A DNA stretch of 64,000 bases, from contig JAJEKV010000023.1 in NCBI GenBank assembly GCA_021234155.1, forward strand, positions 6,221,945-6,285,944, written 5' to 3'. Origin of the DNA: Isoetes taiwanensis. Its lineage: Eukaryota > Streptophyta > Lycopodiopsida > Isoetales > Isoetaceae. Both the position numbers and the translations under genes were made by a program. A model generated the notes under the pieces. The model was not told the origin of the DNA. It ran no database searches and saw only the letters and a list, made by a program, of their open reading frames with translations. This document shows positions 35,522 through 47,185 of the stretch, in pieces (the stretch's first letter is position 1; each line of letters begins with the position of its first letter).

Positions 35522-37575
35522 AAGTTTTAGAAATGAGCAAAAAATAGTACGTGTCGAGCGCCAGGGCTGCTCTCAGCCCAGAAATATTAGCTCCTTATTT
35601 TTTAAGAACAGAAAATGTACTGCTTTATATATGGAATGATAACTCTCATGGGAAAGATGCCTTAGGCATATTCGGGTTGATTCTCGCCACGTATTTCAGG
35701 GGGGAAAAAATAGTGGCTTAAAAAAAAATTAAAATGAAAAAGAGGCGGCCCTGTTCTGTTCTGGTGGGCAGGTAGGTCTGCACCGCAGACAGAAGCCGAT
35801 GGTCGTCTACCACAGCTATGTCTTGATGAGGATTCTAACCTCAGGTAGGCTGTTCTAGCTCAATAAATCGGCATGAGGAAGCAGAGGACTTAGCAAAAAC
35901 CAGCAGATTGAAGCTGCTTCAGCAAAAGCAGGTAGAGAAAACCAGCTTGCCTAGGGCTTTTGGAAAATTCGTAGTGAGCTTTCATTTTGGGAGCCTGGAG
36001 CTTAGAGCCGGAGCTTGGAGCTATAGTAAACGTTCAAATTTCAGGTGATTTTTTTTTTCTTTCCATGTTTTCCTCCTCTGTCTCACGCCTTAGATTTACG
36101 TTATGGCCGATTTGGCACAATAACTCTTACGGTTTTAGGCTTATAAGAGGACAAAATTGTATGTGCTGGAGCTTTCACTTGCACCTTGGAGTTGGAACTT
36201 TCAAATGGAATCTGGAGCCGTAAGGGCATCAAAAGGCAGCAAAATCAGAAGGTACTTTGGTTTTCGGTTCATTTTCGTTGTGTATTACAGGAAAAAGATC
36301 TAAGACAAAAGATCTGAGACGAGTTTGAATTCTAGGTTTAGCTTGAGGCAGAGTCCTTTTGTAAATGATGGCTCAAGACCATTTTCCTTTTTATGTTGGG
36401 TTAAAGATCGAGACCCAAAACTGAGCTCAAGAACGTAAGCATTTATATCCTCATAAATCAAACCAGGGTTGTGAATTTCTGGTAACAATCCTTTTTTTAT
36501 GTCGTTGTGATGATGAAAATGGAGCATTTCCTATGCATTTGAAGCTCCCTTATAGCCATTTCATTCTCGACAGATTTAAGGAGAGCCATTTCCCATCTTT
36601 TGCTTTCTGAAGCAGAGGCTGTATGGGGCTTTTTTTGGACGACAGAAAGTGTTGCTTTCCCTTTGTGAAGACTAGGAACTCGAACTAGCAACTCTGTTAC
36701 AAAAATAAGCCAACCAAATTTTTATTAGACAAAAACAACTACATCTAGAGCATTGCTCAAGTTTCAATTATTTATTGCCCAACGTCATAGCAAAAATGCG
36801 TGCTGCACATGCAAGTTCCACTAAGACACTGCTAACTTGTGCTATAGCTGTTTTAGACTTTTACAACTTCAAGCAAAACACGATGTCTTGTGTTCTAACT
36901 AGATTAGCTTAGACTTAAATGCTGTATGAATAAGATAGAAGCCTAAAAATAAGAAACCAGAAGACACGTGTCATTTGTATACCTCCTTGCCACCTTCTTG
37001 AAGAGTATATTAAATGCGTGCAGCACGCGTGGTTCATTTACTGCACAAATAAAATGATGCTTGTAAACCACATAAAACATTGCAGGCAGACACATAACAA
37101 AGTGTTTATATGTATGCATCCAAAATTATTAGTCTAATTCTTCTAAACTGACATGCAAAAGAGACCAAGCAAGCTAAAAAAAGCATAGTAAACCATGTGA
37201 CAGATGCGAGTGATAAAAGCAACGGATACATAATAAAGCAAATGCGTTGGCGAGGAAACATGCAGAAAAATATGCAATTTATGTTCCTGCACGTACCAGG
37301 TTGTCGACATCTATTAGGAGCAAATTATAGCAAATACGGAGTTTAAATTAGTCCCCAACCAATGTCAAACAAAGAGGCTACCGCAAACAAAAGAACACTA
37401 ATGTTAAAGAGACACGCATGCAACGAATTCAACTACTTCAAATATGATTTTCACCTTAATATTTAGGCTCTAACTACATAAGCTCCTGCATTGGGACTTA
37501 CAGAGCTAGAGGTTCCTTCAAGAAAGATAAAAATAATAGATTTATAAAACAAAACTTGGCTTTCTTTAGAGAACG
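35522..37575. other. No gene seen
   Basis: AT-rich sequence. A local run with GAGCCTGGAGCTTAGAGCCGGAGC-like repetition lies at 35985-36030. No family-like reading frame. Confidence 0.4.
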
Positions 37576-37599
37576 TTTCACTACCACCCCAAAACTGGG

Positions 37600-38180
37600 T
37601 CCACATGTTGTTTTTCAGTGTCTTTTTTGCAAAAAAACAACACCAAAAAACTACGTGTTGTTTTTTGTCCGGATTTGCTAGAAATGACGTGTAGTTTTTA
37701 GCAAAATTTTTATACATGTAGTTTTTGTTGCCAAAAGTCTACACATAGAGTTTTTGTCAAAATTATCTACACGTAGGAATTAACGTATATTTCTACATGT
37801 TGTTTTAAAAGTAGCTGTAGTTTTCAAGCGTTGCTTTTTTCAAAGTTAGACATGTGGTTCGTAATAAAACTTAAAAAGTCCACATGTTGTTTTTAACTGT
37901 TGTTTTGCCAAAAAGCAACACTAAAAAACCATGTATAGGATTTTGTCCGACTTTGCTAAAAACTATGCGTAGTTTTCTGATTTTTCTTTTAATTATGTTG
38001 TTTTCAAGTGTTGATCCTTCAAAAAAAGATATGTGGTTTTGAGAAGCAATGTAATTTTTCAAAAATAGGTGTTGTCTTTTAGTATTATTTTACATAAAAT
38101 GCACATGTTGTTTTATAGAATTTTCAATAAACAACATGTCAAATAAATATTTTTAAGTGTTGTTTTCTTCAATAAACAAC
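37600..38180. repeat. CACTA left subterminal repeats
   Basis: More than a dozen variants of [AG]C[AG]TGT[TA]GTTTTT in both orientations, separated by 20-50 bp, with matching reverse forms such as AAAAACAACACC. They mirror the right-hand array in inverted orientation. Confidence 0.75.
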
Positions 38181-39474
38181 ATGGTTAAATGCCATGGTTA
38201 AATGACAAGTTTTTCAAGTATTGTTTTCGATTACAATCAATTGCTATTTTTCAAGAAATTGTTGATGCAAGTTTTGCAATTTATAACTTGTCATTCCTTC
38301 AAAGTGGAAAGAAACATTTCATCTATTGAACTTGTTCAAAATAAACCAATGCATGTATTTCAAGTATAAGAAGCTGATTCAAAAATCCTGTTTCCAATTA
38401 CTAAAACCATGATTTTCATATCCTCACTCTATCTGCCTATTCAATTCATGGGATTTTGAAATCCTTGGAGGTTGCAAAACTAGCTGCTTGTAATTGCTTG
38501 TAATGTACTCCGGAGCAAACCATAGCTGGCAGAAGCATATTTAGCCAAAGCAGACCAGTTACAATATTTTGCCGGAGTGTCTATGCTGTATTCTAGCTAT
38601 AAACTTTGTCAAACCTGCCAAAGAATTATAAAAGAATAGTGGTCAAGTGTATGCAAGATTCGCACCATATTGAAAACCATATGCAAGACTTGAACTACAC
38701 CATATTTATCTGTAACTTTCTAATTCAGTTAGGGTTCTAATAGACAACAGAACCCAGACACCTCTCATGCTTCCAGCTTTAAATAAATTAATAAGAAAAG
38801 ATAGCATCATACCATGATATACAAAAGCACTCCGTGTTATCCAACATCATTAGAGGGCAGTTCCATAGTAATAGATCTGGCCCCGCGGAATATCAGCCCA
38901 ACACATAAGCTGTTTGCAGGCCAAAAAACACATTTGGGCATCCCTAGACAACCAAGTTTTAGTTAAAACACAAATCCAACTACCATTTCCAAGCAAAAAT
39001 GTAGATGTTTAAGGGAAATCAACCCAAACCTGTATGTAGGCCAAGATTATTTGACCTGCTGAAATGTTAGCTTATGGATTTCGAGCAGTTTAGAGCTCAG
39101 GCAAGTGGCACAGGCATGGTACAAGCAATCCATCATAAATCGATGCAGAGCCTGTTATGGTCTTGAACAGTAGGCCGACCAAAGATATATTTGGTAAATA
39201 GATTCAAAATCAGTATTTCTAGCAAATCTTGTCTCGCCCGTAGATTAGGAAACAAAGGATTATCGTGACGCCAAATGCACTATCCGGCCACAAGCCGACA
39301 CATCTTCGCAACAAATCCGTAGCATAGCAATATGCATATCGAAATGTGTTTTTAGCGGGGTGCAACGAATCCGGACTACAAATCATGAAGCAACCGGCGT
39401 GTATGCGACTTCAAACCGACATTTTCCCTGTGTGGACGCCCGGTTTAGGTGCCTTCATCTATTAGATTGGCTAG

Positions 39475-39530
39475 CAATCCAATCCCGCCAAAAATTTGAG
39501 CTCCATGTATTCATCGGTGGCCGGGCTAGG
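39475..39530. repeat. Short segment shared with blocks A and A'
   Basis: AATTTGAGCTCCATGTATTC and the following ATCGGTGGCC match the stretch just before the PYL fragment (25792-25820; 30541-30570). It shows that this small unit is a dispersed repeat or a capture hotspot inside the CACTA element. Confidence 0.6.
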
Positions 39531-39735
39531 CTAGGCATTTCCATTTGCTTTCGGGATTTCGCTCTTCTTGCATTGCTTTGGAGAGCTGCAATCTCAATCT
39601 CAAGGCGCAAGATAATCATGCAAGGAGCACTGGCGCCAAGAAACAAGAAAGGCAAAGCCGCAAGAAAAGTGGCAAGGCGCTTAAGAAACAAGGCGCCGAA
39701 ATCGACGCGCCAAAATCGACGTGGGAAAAAAAAAT

Positions 39736-39870
39736 TTAACCTAAACCAATAGGATGATCAGGACCAAGATCAAGATCTTGGCCCTTCATCTCTGCCTCAT
39801 CTCTGCCGTTAAAATAAACCAATAGGATGTTAGGGCCCAAGATCTTAATCTTGGCCCTTCATCTCTGCCC
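39736..39870. repeat. Tandem duplication inside the CACTA element
   Basis: The sequence AACCAATAGGATG followed by AAGATC and TTGGCCCTTCATCTCTGCC occurs twice, about 70 bp apart. Confidence 0.7.
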
Positions 39871-41070
39871 ACCTTTATATTTTTCTTAATCATTTTCTTT
39901 CACCTTCATTGTGCTTCTTTTGCCTTATATTTAGTGTTTAAATATTTTTGCCTAGCCAATATTTACATTTCCACCCATGTCCTTTATTAAAATTTTACCA
40001 CCATTGCTCTTGTACCTAGTTCTTGTACCACGCATTTGTAAAAATGGCATTTCCAACACACCATTTCCTATTGCCCCTGTGTGATCTTTTCCTTTTATGA
40101 TCTTTTCCTTTTATTTACCCTTCACTTATTACCCACCTTGGTCTTCAAGCCCTTTGTTCAAGCTAAGTGACCATTATTGCTCCACCATGGTTCTAAGCCT
40201 TTGGGTTTTCTTGCTTTTTAAAAAGGATGGACTTGTGAATACCACCATGCCTTTAATTTCTCACTCCATGGTCCCAAGGTTTGACCAATGGTTGCTCTAG
40301 CCAAAAAGTCAAGTCATGGAGTCAACTTGCCATGGTCTTTAAGATGCTTCTACAAATTTTCTCTAGCCCATAAATGTTGGCCTATGGTCCCACATCACTC
40401 TAAAAGCATTAAATATTTTTAAGTACGGCCTTTGGAAATTTGTTAAACATCCAAAAAGTGTTCAAATACTAGTATATGGCAAAAATAAGAGAAGTCATTT
40501 GGCGTGATTGGGGATACAACTAATAATTGTTTTCTGTCTTTTATTCGTAAAGAGGGCATCCGATAGAATTATCATCAGTTCCAGCTTTTGAAATTCATGG
40601 TTGCTCCAATGCTAACCCTTCCTGTCCAAGTGCATATCTTGGCTACAGTGAAGTGCAAACACAGATTGATTTGAGAGTCTAGGCATAGTAACTGGACACT
40701 GCAATTACTTCACTGAAGACCAATTAGTCTATTCTATTCTATTCTATTCACTGAAGACCAATTAGTCTTTTTGAAAATTCTACCATGATGTCTCGTTAAA
40801 GGAATTGTAGTCCATGTTATTGCCTACATGCCCATAATAAGCACTACCAAAATTTGTAAAGGTTTCATATGTGCATACTTGACACCAAACAATATTCTTG
40901 AAATCGTCTTCCACCACATGATCATGGTAATTAAAGTTCATCTAAGCATCAAGTTGTCATAGTTATCTACAGCCTTTTGCGAAACGTCCGAAATATAATA
41001 AAATTTCCACATCAAAAGGCTAAACAGGGAACCTCTGATATTATGATCTCCATTTCATATGGAATCACGT

Positions 41071-41405
41071 TTGAGCCTACATGGCATGTTGGAGCCCACG
41101 TGGCATGCTTGAGCCACCTTGGCATGTTGGAGTCTAGGTGGCACATTGGTGCGTGCTTGGCATTTCAAAGCTCAGGTGGCATGTTTGAGCCACCTTGGCA
41201 TCTTGGAGCCTAGGTGGCATGTTGGAGCCCACGTGGCATGTTGGAGCCTAGAGGGCATATCGGAGCCTAGGTGGCATGGTGGAGCCCACGTGGCATGTTT
41301 GAGCCACCTTGGCATGTTGGAGCCCGCATGGCATGTTAGAGCCCGCATGGCATGTTAGAGCCCACATGGCATGTTGGAGCCAACTAGGTGGCATGATGGA
41401 TCCTA
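41071..41405. repeat. 19-bp minisatellite array 1
   Basis: Tandem 19-bp units of three main forms: TTGGAGCCTAGGTGGCATG, TTGGAGCCCACGTGGCATG and TTTGAGCCACCTTGGCATG. It lies within the CACTA element, same orientation as array 2. Period 19 gives long stop-free frames in several phases that are not genes. Confidence 0.9.
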
Positions 41406-41943
41406 GGGGCACGACATTTGAGTCTCTTGGCAGAGCTAGTTCACAGTTCCGGAGTGGGAGGGTTGCTCGTCCGTGGTAGGGGCCTTCAGGAGAGGACCTT
41501 TGGTCAAGCTACTTCCAGAAGGTTTTAAGGGTCTATCTTTTGGCTTCAATACCCTCCCTCTACGTGATGATATTGTGCAAGATCCTGGTCAAACCTGACT
41601 AGGATATGGCCTCCAAATATAAACCATGTGTGTTGTTAGGTTATTGAAGTGTTTACATTGTAGCATGGTCGCTTACACTTGGGACATGGTCGAGAAGTTG
41701 CAGTTGAAGACGCGAAACATAAGTAACTGACGAACATGGGTTTGGATCTATTTTCCTCCCACTGTGGCAATTAGAAGTCAAGAGCTAATTGTATACATAT
41801 TGTCTTGAATAGAAGCACTCAAAGGAGTTGGAATTATTGACCAAGTCTAAATTCTAATGTATCATGTAAAATATGATCATATGGCTTGTCTTCCTCTCCC
41901 ATGCTCACTGAATCATTTTGGGATAAGCGTATATAAGTTGATA

Positions 41944-42260
41944 CTTCTTAGGTGAGTTAGTTCGTAGGCATGCTTTGATATGGGTATGATGTGTTAGAAC
42001 CGCCAAGTTGGTTAAGGCAACCAATCTTTGTCCAAAATTATGCAAAAAGGCATCAATTACATTAGGATCCCTAAAGCAAAACGAGGTACTTGCACTTAGA
42101 TCTGAATATCTCGAGTTGTGCTGGTCTTTATTCAAATGATTTTTAGAGGAGCAACTAGAGAAAAATTGTGATGAGATGTGGGAAAAAATTAGGCTTAATT
42201 TGGATCTGGGATGTCTGAGAAATCTGGTTCAATATTGGAAGAAAATTTGACCACTGCACT
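41944..42260 (-). repeat. Foldback, left arm
   Basis: About 317 bp whose reverse complement matches 42623-42936 at about 88% by eye (shared AATGTAATTGATGCCTTTTT, GCATAATTTTGGACAAAGAT). The arms are separated by about 360 bp and lie between the two minisatellite arrays. The shared open frame (NVIDAFLHNFGQRLV) is present on both arms but has no known family. Confidence 0.85.
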
Positions 42261-42429
42261 TCTGTAATAATACTTCTCATAATAACATGCTACAAAGATA
42301 CTTCTTGCGATCCGAACTATAATTTACCTTTTGCACATGATATTAGGCCCTATTCAGACCTGTGTTAGTTGAAATCATGCAAAAAAATCAAGCTTGAGAT
42401 CCAAAAATCTACCTGCTGGTTTTCTGCGA

Positions 42430-42600
42430 CAGTTCGCTGACAGAATTTTGGATCCAATTTGGTCTCATTTTTCTTCATCATCCCAGTTCTAAATCAGGCT
42501 AAGTTTTTTGCCATATATTCCTACAACTTTTCTCTAATAGTCATTTAAAAAACCATGCAAAAGTGTTCAGTAAAACTCGAGATATCATCATTTGGGTGTG
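42430..42600. repeat. Diverged third copy of the foldback unit
   Basis: CTGACAGAATTTTGGATCCA...CATCCCAG...AACTCGAGATATCATCATTT parallels, in direct orientation, the first half of the right arm (42627-42796). So the unit was amplified both in tandem and inverted. Confidence 0.6.
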
Positions 42601-42622
42601 CAGGCCTTGTTTTGTCTCAGGG

Positions 42623-42936
42623 AAGTGCACTGACCAAATTTTCTTCCAATTTTGAACCTGATTTTCACAGGCATCCCAGATCCAAATTGAGCCAATTTTT
42701 TTTCCAAATCTCACCACAACATTTTGCTGGTTGCTTCTCCAAAAATCATTTGAACAAGATCAACAGAACTCGAGATATTCAGATCTGAGTGCAACTATCT
42801 CATTTTGCTTTAGGAATCCTAATGTAATTGATGCCTTTTTGCATAATTTTGGACAAAGATTGGTTTCCTTAAACAACCTGGAGGTTCTAACACACCATAT
42901 CCATATGCATGTATATGAACTAACACACCTGAGAAG
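42623..42936 (+). repeat. Foldback, right arm
   Basis: Inverted partner of 41944-42260. It ends right where minisatellite array 2 begins (GAGAAGTGGCATGTTGGAGC). Confidence 0.85.
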
Positions 42937-44265
42937 TGGCATGTTGGAGCCCATGTGGTGTGTTTGAGCCACCTGGCATGTTTGAGCTTTGGTGGCATGT
43001 TGGTGCCTAGTCGACATGCTTGAGACACCTTGACAGGTTGGAGCAAAGGTGGCACGTTGGAGCCCACGTGGCATGTTTGAGCCACCTTGGCATGTTGGAG
43101 CCTAGGTGGCATGTTTGAGGCACATTGGCATGTTGGAGCCTAGGTGGCATGTTGGAGCCCACGTGGCATGTTTGAGCCTATAGGTGTTATGTTGGAGCCC
43201 ACGGCATGTTTGAGGCACCTTGGCATGTTGGAGCCTAGGTGGCATGTTGGAGCGTGGAATATTTGAGCCACCTTGGCATCTTTGAGCCTAGGTGACATGT
43301 TGGAGCCTAGTTGGCATGTTGGAGCCTAGCTCCACATGGCATGTTTGAGCCACCTTGGAATGTTGGATCCTAGGTGACATGTTGGAGCCTAGCTGACATG
43401 TTTGAGACAACTTGGCATGTTGGAGTCCATGTGGCATGTTGGTGCTGGCGTGGCACGTTTGAGACACCTTGGCATGTTTGGGCAACCTTGGCATGCTGGA
43501 TCCTAGATGGAATGTTGGAGCCCACATGGCATGTTTGAACCACTTTGGCATGTTTGAGCCACCTTGACATGTTGGAGCCTAGGTGGCATGTTGGAGCCCA
43601 TGTGGCATGTTTGGGCCACCTTGGCTTGTTTGAGCCTAGGTGGCATGTTGGAGCCCATGTGGCATGTTTGAGCCACCTTCGAATGTTGGAGCTTAGGTGG
43701 CATGTAGGAGCCTGCGTGGCATGTTTGAGCCACCTTGGCATGTTTCAGCCACCTTGGCATGTTGGAGTCCGCGTGGCATGTTTGAGACACCTTGGCATGT
43801 TTGAGCCTAGGTGGCATGTTTGAGCCACCTTGGCATGTTGGAGCCCGCGTGGCATGTTTGAGACACCTTGGCATGTTTGAGTCTTGGTGGCATGTTGGTG
43901 CCTAGGCGGCATGCTTGAGCCACCTTGGCAGGTTGGAGCCTAGGTGGCATGTTGGAGCCCACATGGCATGTTTGATCCACCTTGATATGTTGGAGCCTAG
44001 GTGGCATGAAGCCCACGTGCCATGTTTGAGCCACCTTGGCATGTTTGAGCCTAGGTGTCATGTTGAAGCCTAGGTGGCATGTTTGAGGCATGTTGTCATG
44101 TTGGAGCCTAGGTCGCATGTTGGAGCCTATAGGTGGCATGTAGGAGCCCGCGTGGCATGTTTGAGCCTAGGTGGCATGTTGGTGCCTAGATGGCATGCTT
44201 GAGCCACCTTGGCATGTTGGAGCCTAGGTAGTATGTTGGAGCCCATGTGGCATGTTTGAGACACT
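42930..44265. repeat. 19-bp minisatellite array 2
   Basis: About 70 units of the 19-bp family of array 1. The three variants often follow each other in the order TAGG form, CACG form, ACCTT form, giving a 57-bp higher-order period (19 codons). Single-unit indels break the order locally. Long frames on both strands (up to 123 residues of Cys/His/Trp-rich repeats) are by-products. Confidence 0.9.
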
Positions 44266-44344
44266 TGGATCTAACCGTTGAAGGTATTTTTCATGAATGT
44301 AAAACAGTACGATACATTTCTAAATTTGAGCACACAAAGAATAT

Positions 44345-45110
44345 TCCAAGTGGTGGTGCTTTGCTTAAGAAATAGCCTCAAGAAAACCTCAAAAAAACCA
44401 TACTTTCTTAAGAAATAGTTGTGTAAAAACTATACCTAGTTATAAACCACACCACTTCAAAAAACCACACTTCTTTAAAAAATAGGCACTTAAAAACTAC
44501 ACCTACTTAAAAACCACACCTAAAAAAACTATACTTACTTTAAAAAACAACTACTCAAAAACTACACCTAGTTATATAAACCACACCTAAAAAAATCATA
44601 CTTCCTTAAAAATAACTTCTTAAAAACTACACCTAGTTATAAACTACACCACTTCAGAAAACCATACTTCATTAAAAAACCATACTCAACTATTTAAAAA
44701 CTACACCCACTTATAAACCACACCTCAAAAAACAACACCTCAATTAAAAAAATCACACCACTTCAAAAAACTATACTTCCTAAAAAAACAACCACTTAAA
44801 AACTATACCTCCTTATAAACCACACTTCAAAAAACTATACTTCCATAAAAAACAACAACTTAAAAACTACACCTAGTTATAAACTACACCTCAAAAAACA
44901 ACACCTTCTTAAAAACAACACCCTCCTAAAAAAAAAGCAACACCTCTTTTAAAAAAAAAACGACACCTCAAAAAAAGACACACCTTAAAAAAAAAAAAAA
45001 AAAAAAAAAACTATAGCTCCGTAAAAAAAACTACACCTCCTCCTTAATAAACCATACCTCCATATAACCACATATAGATTTTTTGGAACAATGACATGTG
45101 GTCTTTTTAT
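44345..45110. repeat. CACTA right subterminal repeats
   Basis: Dozens of AAAAACTACACCTA / AAACCACACC / AAAAACAACACC units, period about 25-45 bp, grading into A-rich runs near 44985-45010. They are the reverse complement of the motif family at the left end. Confidence 0.8.
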
Positions 45111-45156
45111 TACTGTTGTTTTTAGGTGTGGACCCAGAATTGGGGTGGTTGTGTTT

Positions 45157-47185
45157 AGCAAAAGATGATCACAATAAGAAATAAAATGCAAGGCTCTTAC
45201 TATTACCACGGGGTCCTATCTCATCCATCCTCCAAAGCCACAATGTCCCATCAATGTGGTAAATCCATGGAAGAACTCGTGCAATCTACCAAGAGATGCC
45301 TATATTGCATGCAGGAAACTTTGTCTGCAATACCTTAGATAGTAGGCAAATCCATTGGATAGAGTTTAGCACTCGAGACAGTAATATCTTTTCTGCAACA
45401 GAGCTCAGAGCTCGTTGTAACATAGATCAGAAAATAAAGATGGTGGCATAGCTGGTCATAAGATTTTTACAAAACATATATATATATATCAAAGACCTTA
45501 CCATTTACCTTAGCCCTGGTGACCACTTAACCATGTATGGCCCATGGATTCTAGCATAAGATATTTTTCTCAGCACATATAAGTGCTTAAATTTATTATT
45601 TAACTTCCATCCAATTTTTGAATGCAGCAGAACACTTTTTTAACAGAAAAAAGGAAAACAAGATGATAAACATGCTACATGCATTTAATACGCTAATTTT
45701 TAAGCTTTCTACATACAGTAATATAGCTAAAATCGTGTAGTCTAAGCATCCAGATTTAAGCTGTTGAAAAAACTTGACTGAACTTAAATATATTTTACAA
45801 AGGTCTTAGGATCAACTGAAGTAGTATGCATGCTAGTTTATACCTCATCCCTTAATGTAACTGTTCATAGATTTATTGAAAAACATGTGCCAAACCTGGT
45901 TGAAAGGAACGTCCCATCCTCTAGATCTTGAAAGCTTGTAGCAGGATTTAAGGCGCTGCTTTCTACTCCAGTTTTGCTTGCTCCACTATCTTTCCCATAG
46001 ATAGCAATATTACATGCCTCAATGCCCTCAGCATGCAATGCTCCTTCGTTCTTGTCTGATTGGCAGTTTTCAATCATACAGCATCTATAATCTATGAGTA
46101 AATTAGCTAGAAAAAGCAACTGGATCATCCTCCAGATTCGCCTTGCCCATTAACAGCATTCCAATCAAGCCCATTGAAGGAATTTCGATTTTTAAACTTG
46201 AAGACTGATGAATCTTTGCAAGCCACCTAGACCATTGTGAAACCCTAAGAGCCCTAGTTACTCTGGGCTCAATGCTGTGCTTCTCTTTTTGTTTGCTCTT
46301 CCTTGCTCTACTTATAAAGCCCATGTCTCATCATCTACAATTTCTAATATTCAGAGAATCATTGACCTTTTCAGGTTCCCGCGTTTGCATCATTTATTTT
46401 ACTAGAACAGAATGAGGGAAAATTCCACGAAAGCTTTGAAATAAAGACTTATCTTTATATTGTAGTAATGTGAGGCACAGTCCAATGCAAACCGTCACTG
46501 CCCATACGCTGTCACTGCCCATATGCTGGATTAATTATGTCTTTCAGAGAAAAGTCATAAGGTACTCTGCACACTGTCTCCATTTCCATTTTCATTTTCA
46601 GCTTGAGGCGTGTGAAACCTAAGGCTATGGCCTCAAAAGCGAACTGTGCACAGGTCTCGCTTTCGGCTTCAAGCGCATGAACCCTAGAGCTATAGGTTCA
46701 GAATATCCAGAATGTACAGTATACTCTTGTGTATTTCCACGATGCCCAAAATATTAAATGCTAATGGTATTGCACCGAAAAGGCCCACGCCCTTTCATTC
46801 ATATATAAAGCAGTGTCAATTTTCCAAACTTTTCCTATTTATTTGATGCTATTTATTTGAGACAAGCTCCTGTCTGACACGTGGTATCCGCACAAACCCA
46901 TTTCTCTATCTATCTATATGGCCAGATCTAGCCTGTTCTCTTCGCATTTTTGGTGCCCAAATCGCCTTTTCTAGCCGCCGCTTCATCTGGGCAGTGCCCA
47001 GAATCAATTCCTGCCTTCCATTCCCATCATCTCCATTCTGATCCCCTTTGCATGACGAGCTGAGGCAATATGCAGACCTGGGTCTTTGTCCATCCTGTCT
47101 CCGGCGGCACTTTGCCTCTCTGCTTTTGTTTGTAGGGCTCAAGCTTTCGATTTAGAGTCGAGTTTCTGGTTGAAATTTTTGCGTA
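45157..47185. other. No assigned gene; two unrecognised minus-strand frames
   Basis: Minus-strand frames at 46324-46103 (MGFISRARKSKQKEKHSIEP, VTRALRVSQWSRWLAKIHQS) and 46128-45865 (ALNPATSFQDLEDGTFLSTR) overlap in different phases. They might be remnants of one exon, but no family is recognised. Upstream of C' the plus strand has a short TA-rich stretch and a frame (47086 on) that runs into C'. Confidence 0.3.

Larger units (their letters stand above)
37579..45153. mobile_element. CACTA-type (En/Spm) DNA transposon, apparently non-autonomous
   Basis: The left end is CACTACCACCCCAAAACTGG (37579 on). The right end, on the reverse strand, is CACAACCACCCCAATTCTGG. The terminal inverted repeat of about 26 bp carries the CACTA-type start. 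TTT flanks both ends (37576-37578 and 45154-45156), fitting the 3-bp target duplication of this superfamily, though a homopolymer is weak evidence. Both ends carry long subterminal arrays of a short motif (ACATGTTGTTTTT and variants on the left, the reverse form AAAAACTACACCTA on the right), as in CACTA elements, where they bind the transposase accessory protein. No TNP2/TNPD-like transposase is seen. The interior instead holds AT-rich sequence, a foldback and satellite arrays. Confidence 0.8.

Noticed and set aside
39360-39752. Lys/Arg-rich 130-residue frame as a nuclear protein
   Set aside because: It arises from A-rich sequence (AAGAAACAAGAAAGG) inside the CACTA element. The opposite strand is equally open, and there is no conserved motif.
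42930-44265. Long stop-free frames on both strands (up to 123 residues, Cys/His/Trp-rich, e.g. WHVGAHVACLSHLG)
   Set aside because: They follow directly from a 19-bp tandem repeat lacking stops in several phases. Every frame and both strands show it, so it is not coding.
41071-44265. CRISPR-like look of short repeats
   Set aside because: Units are directly adjacent 19-mers without unique spacers, in plant DNA and within a transposon. This is a minisatellite.
44985-45010. A-rich run as a retroposon tail
   Set aside because: It grades smoothly out of the AAAAACTACACC subterminal array and lies within the CACTA ends.
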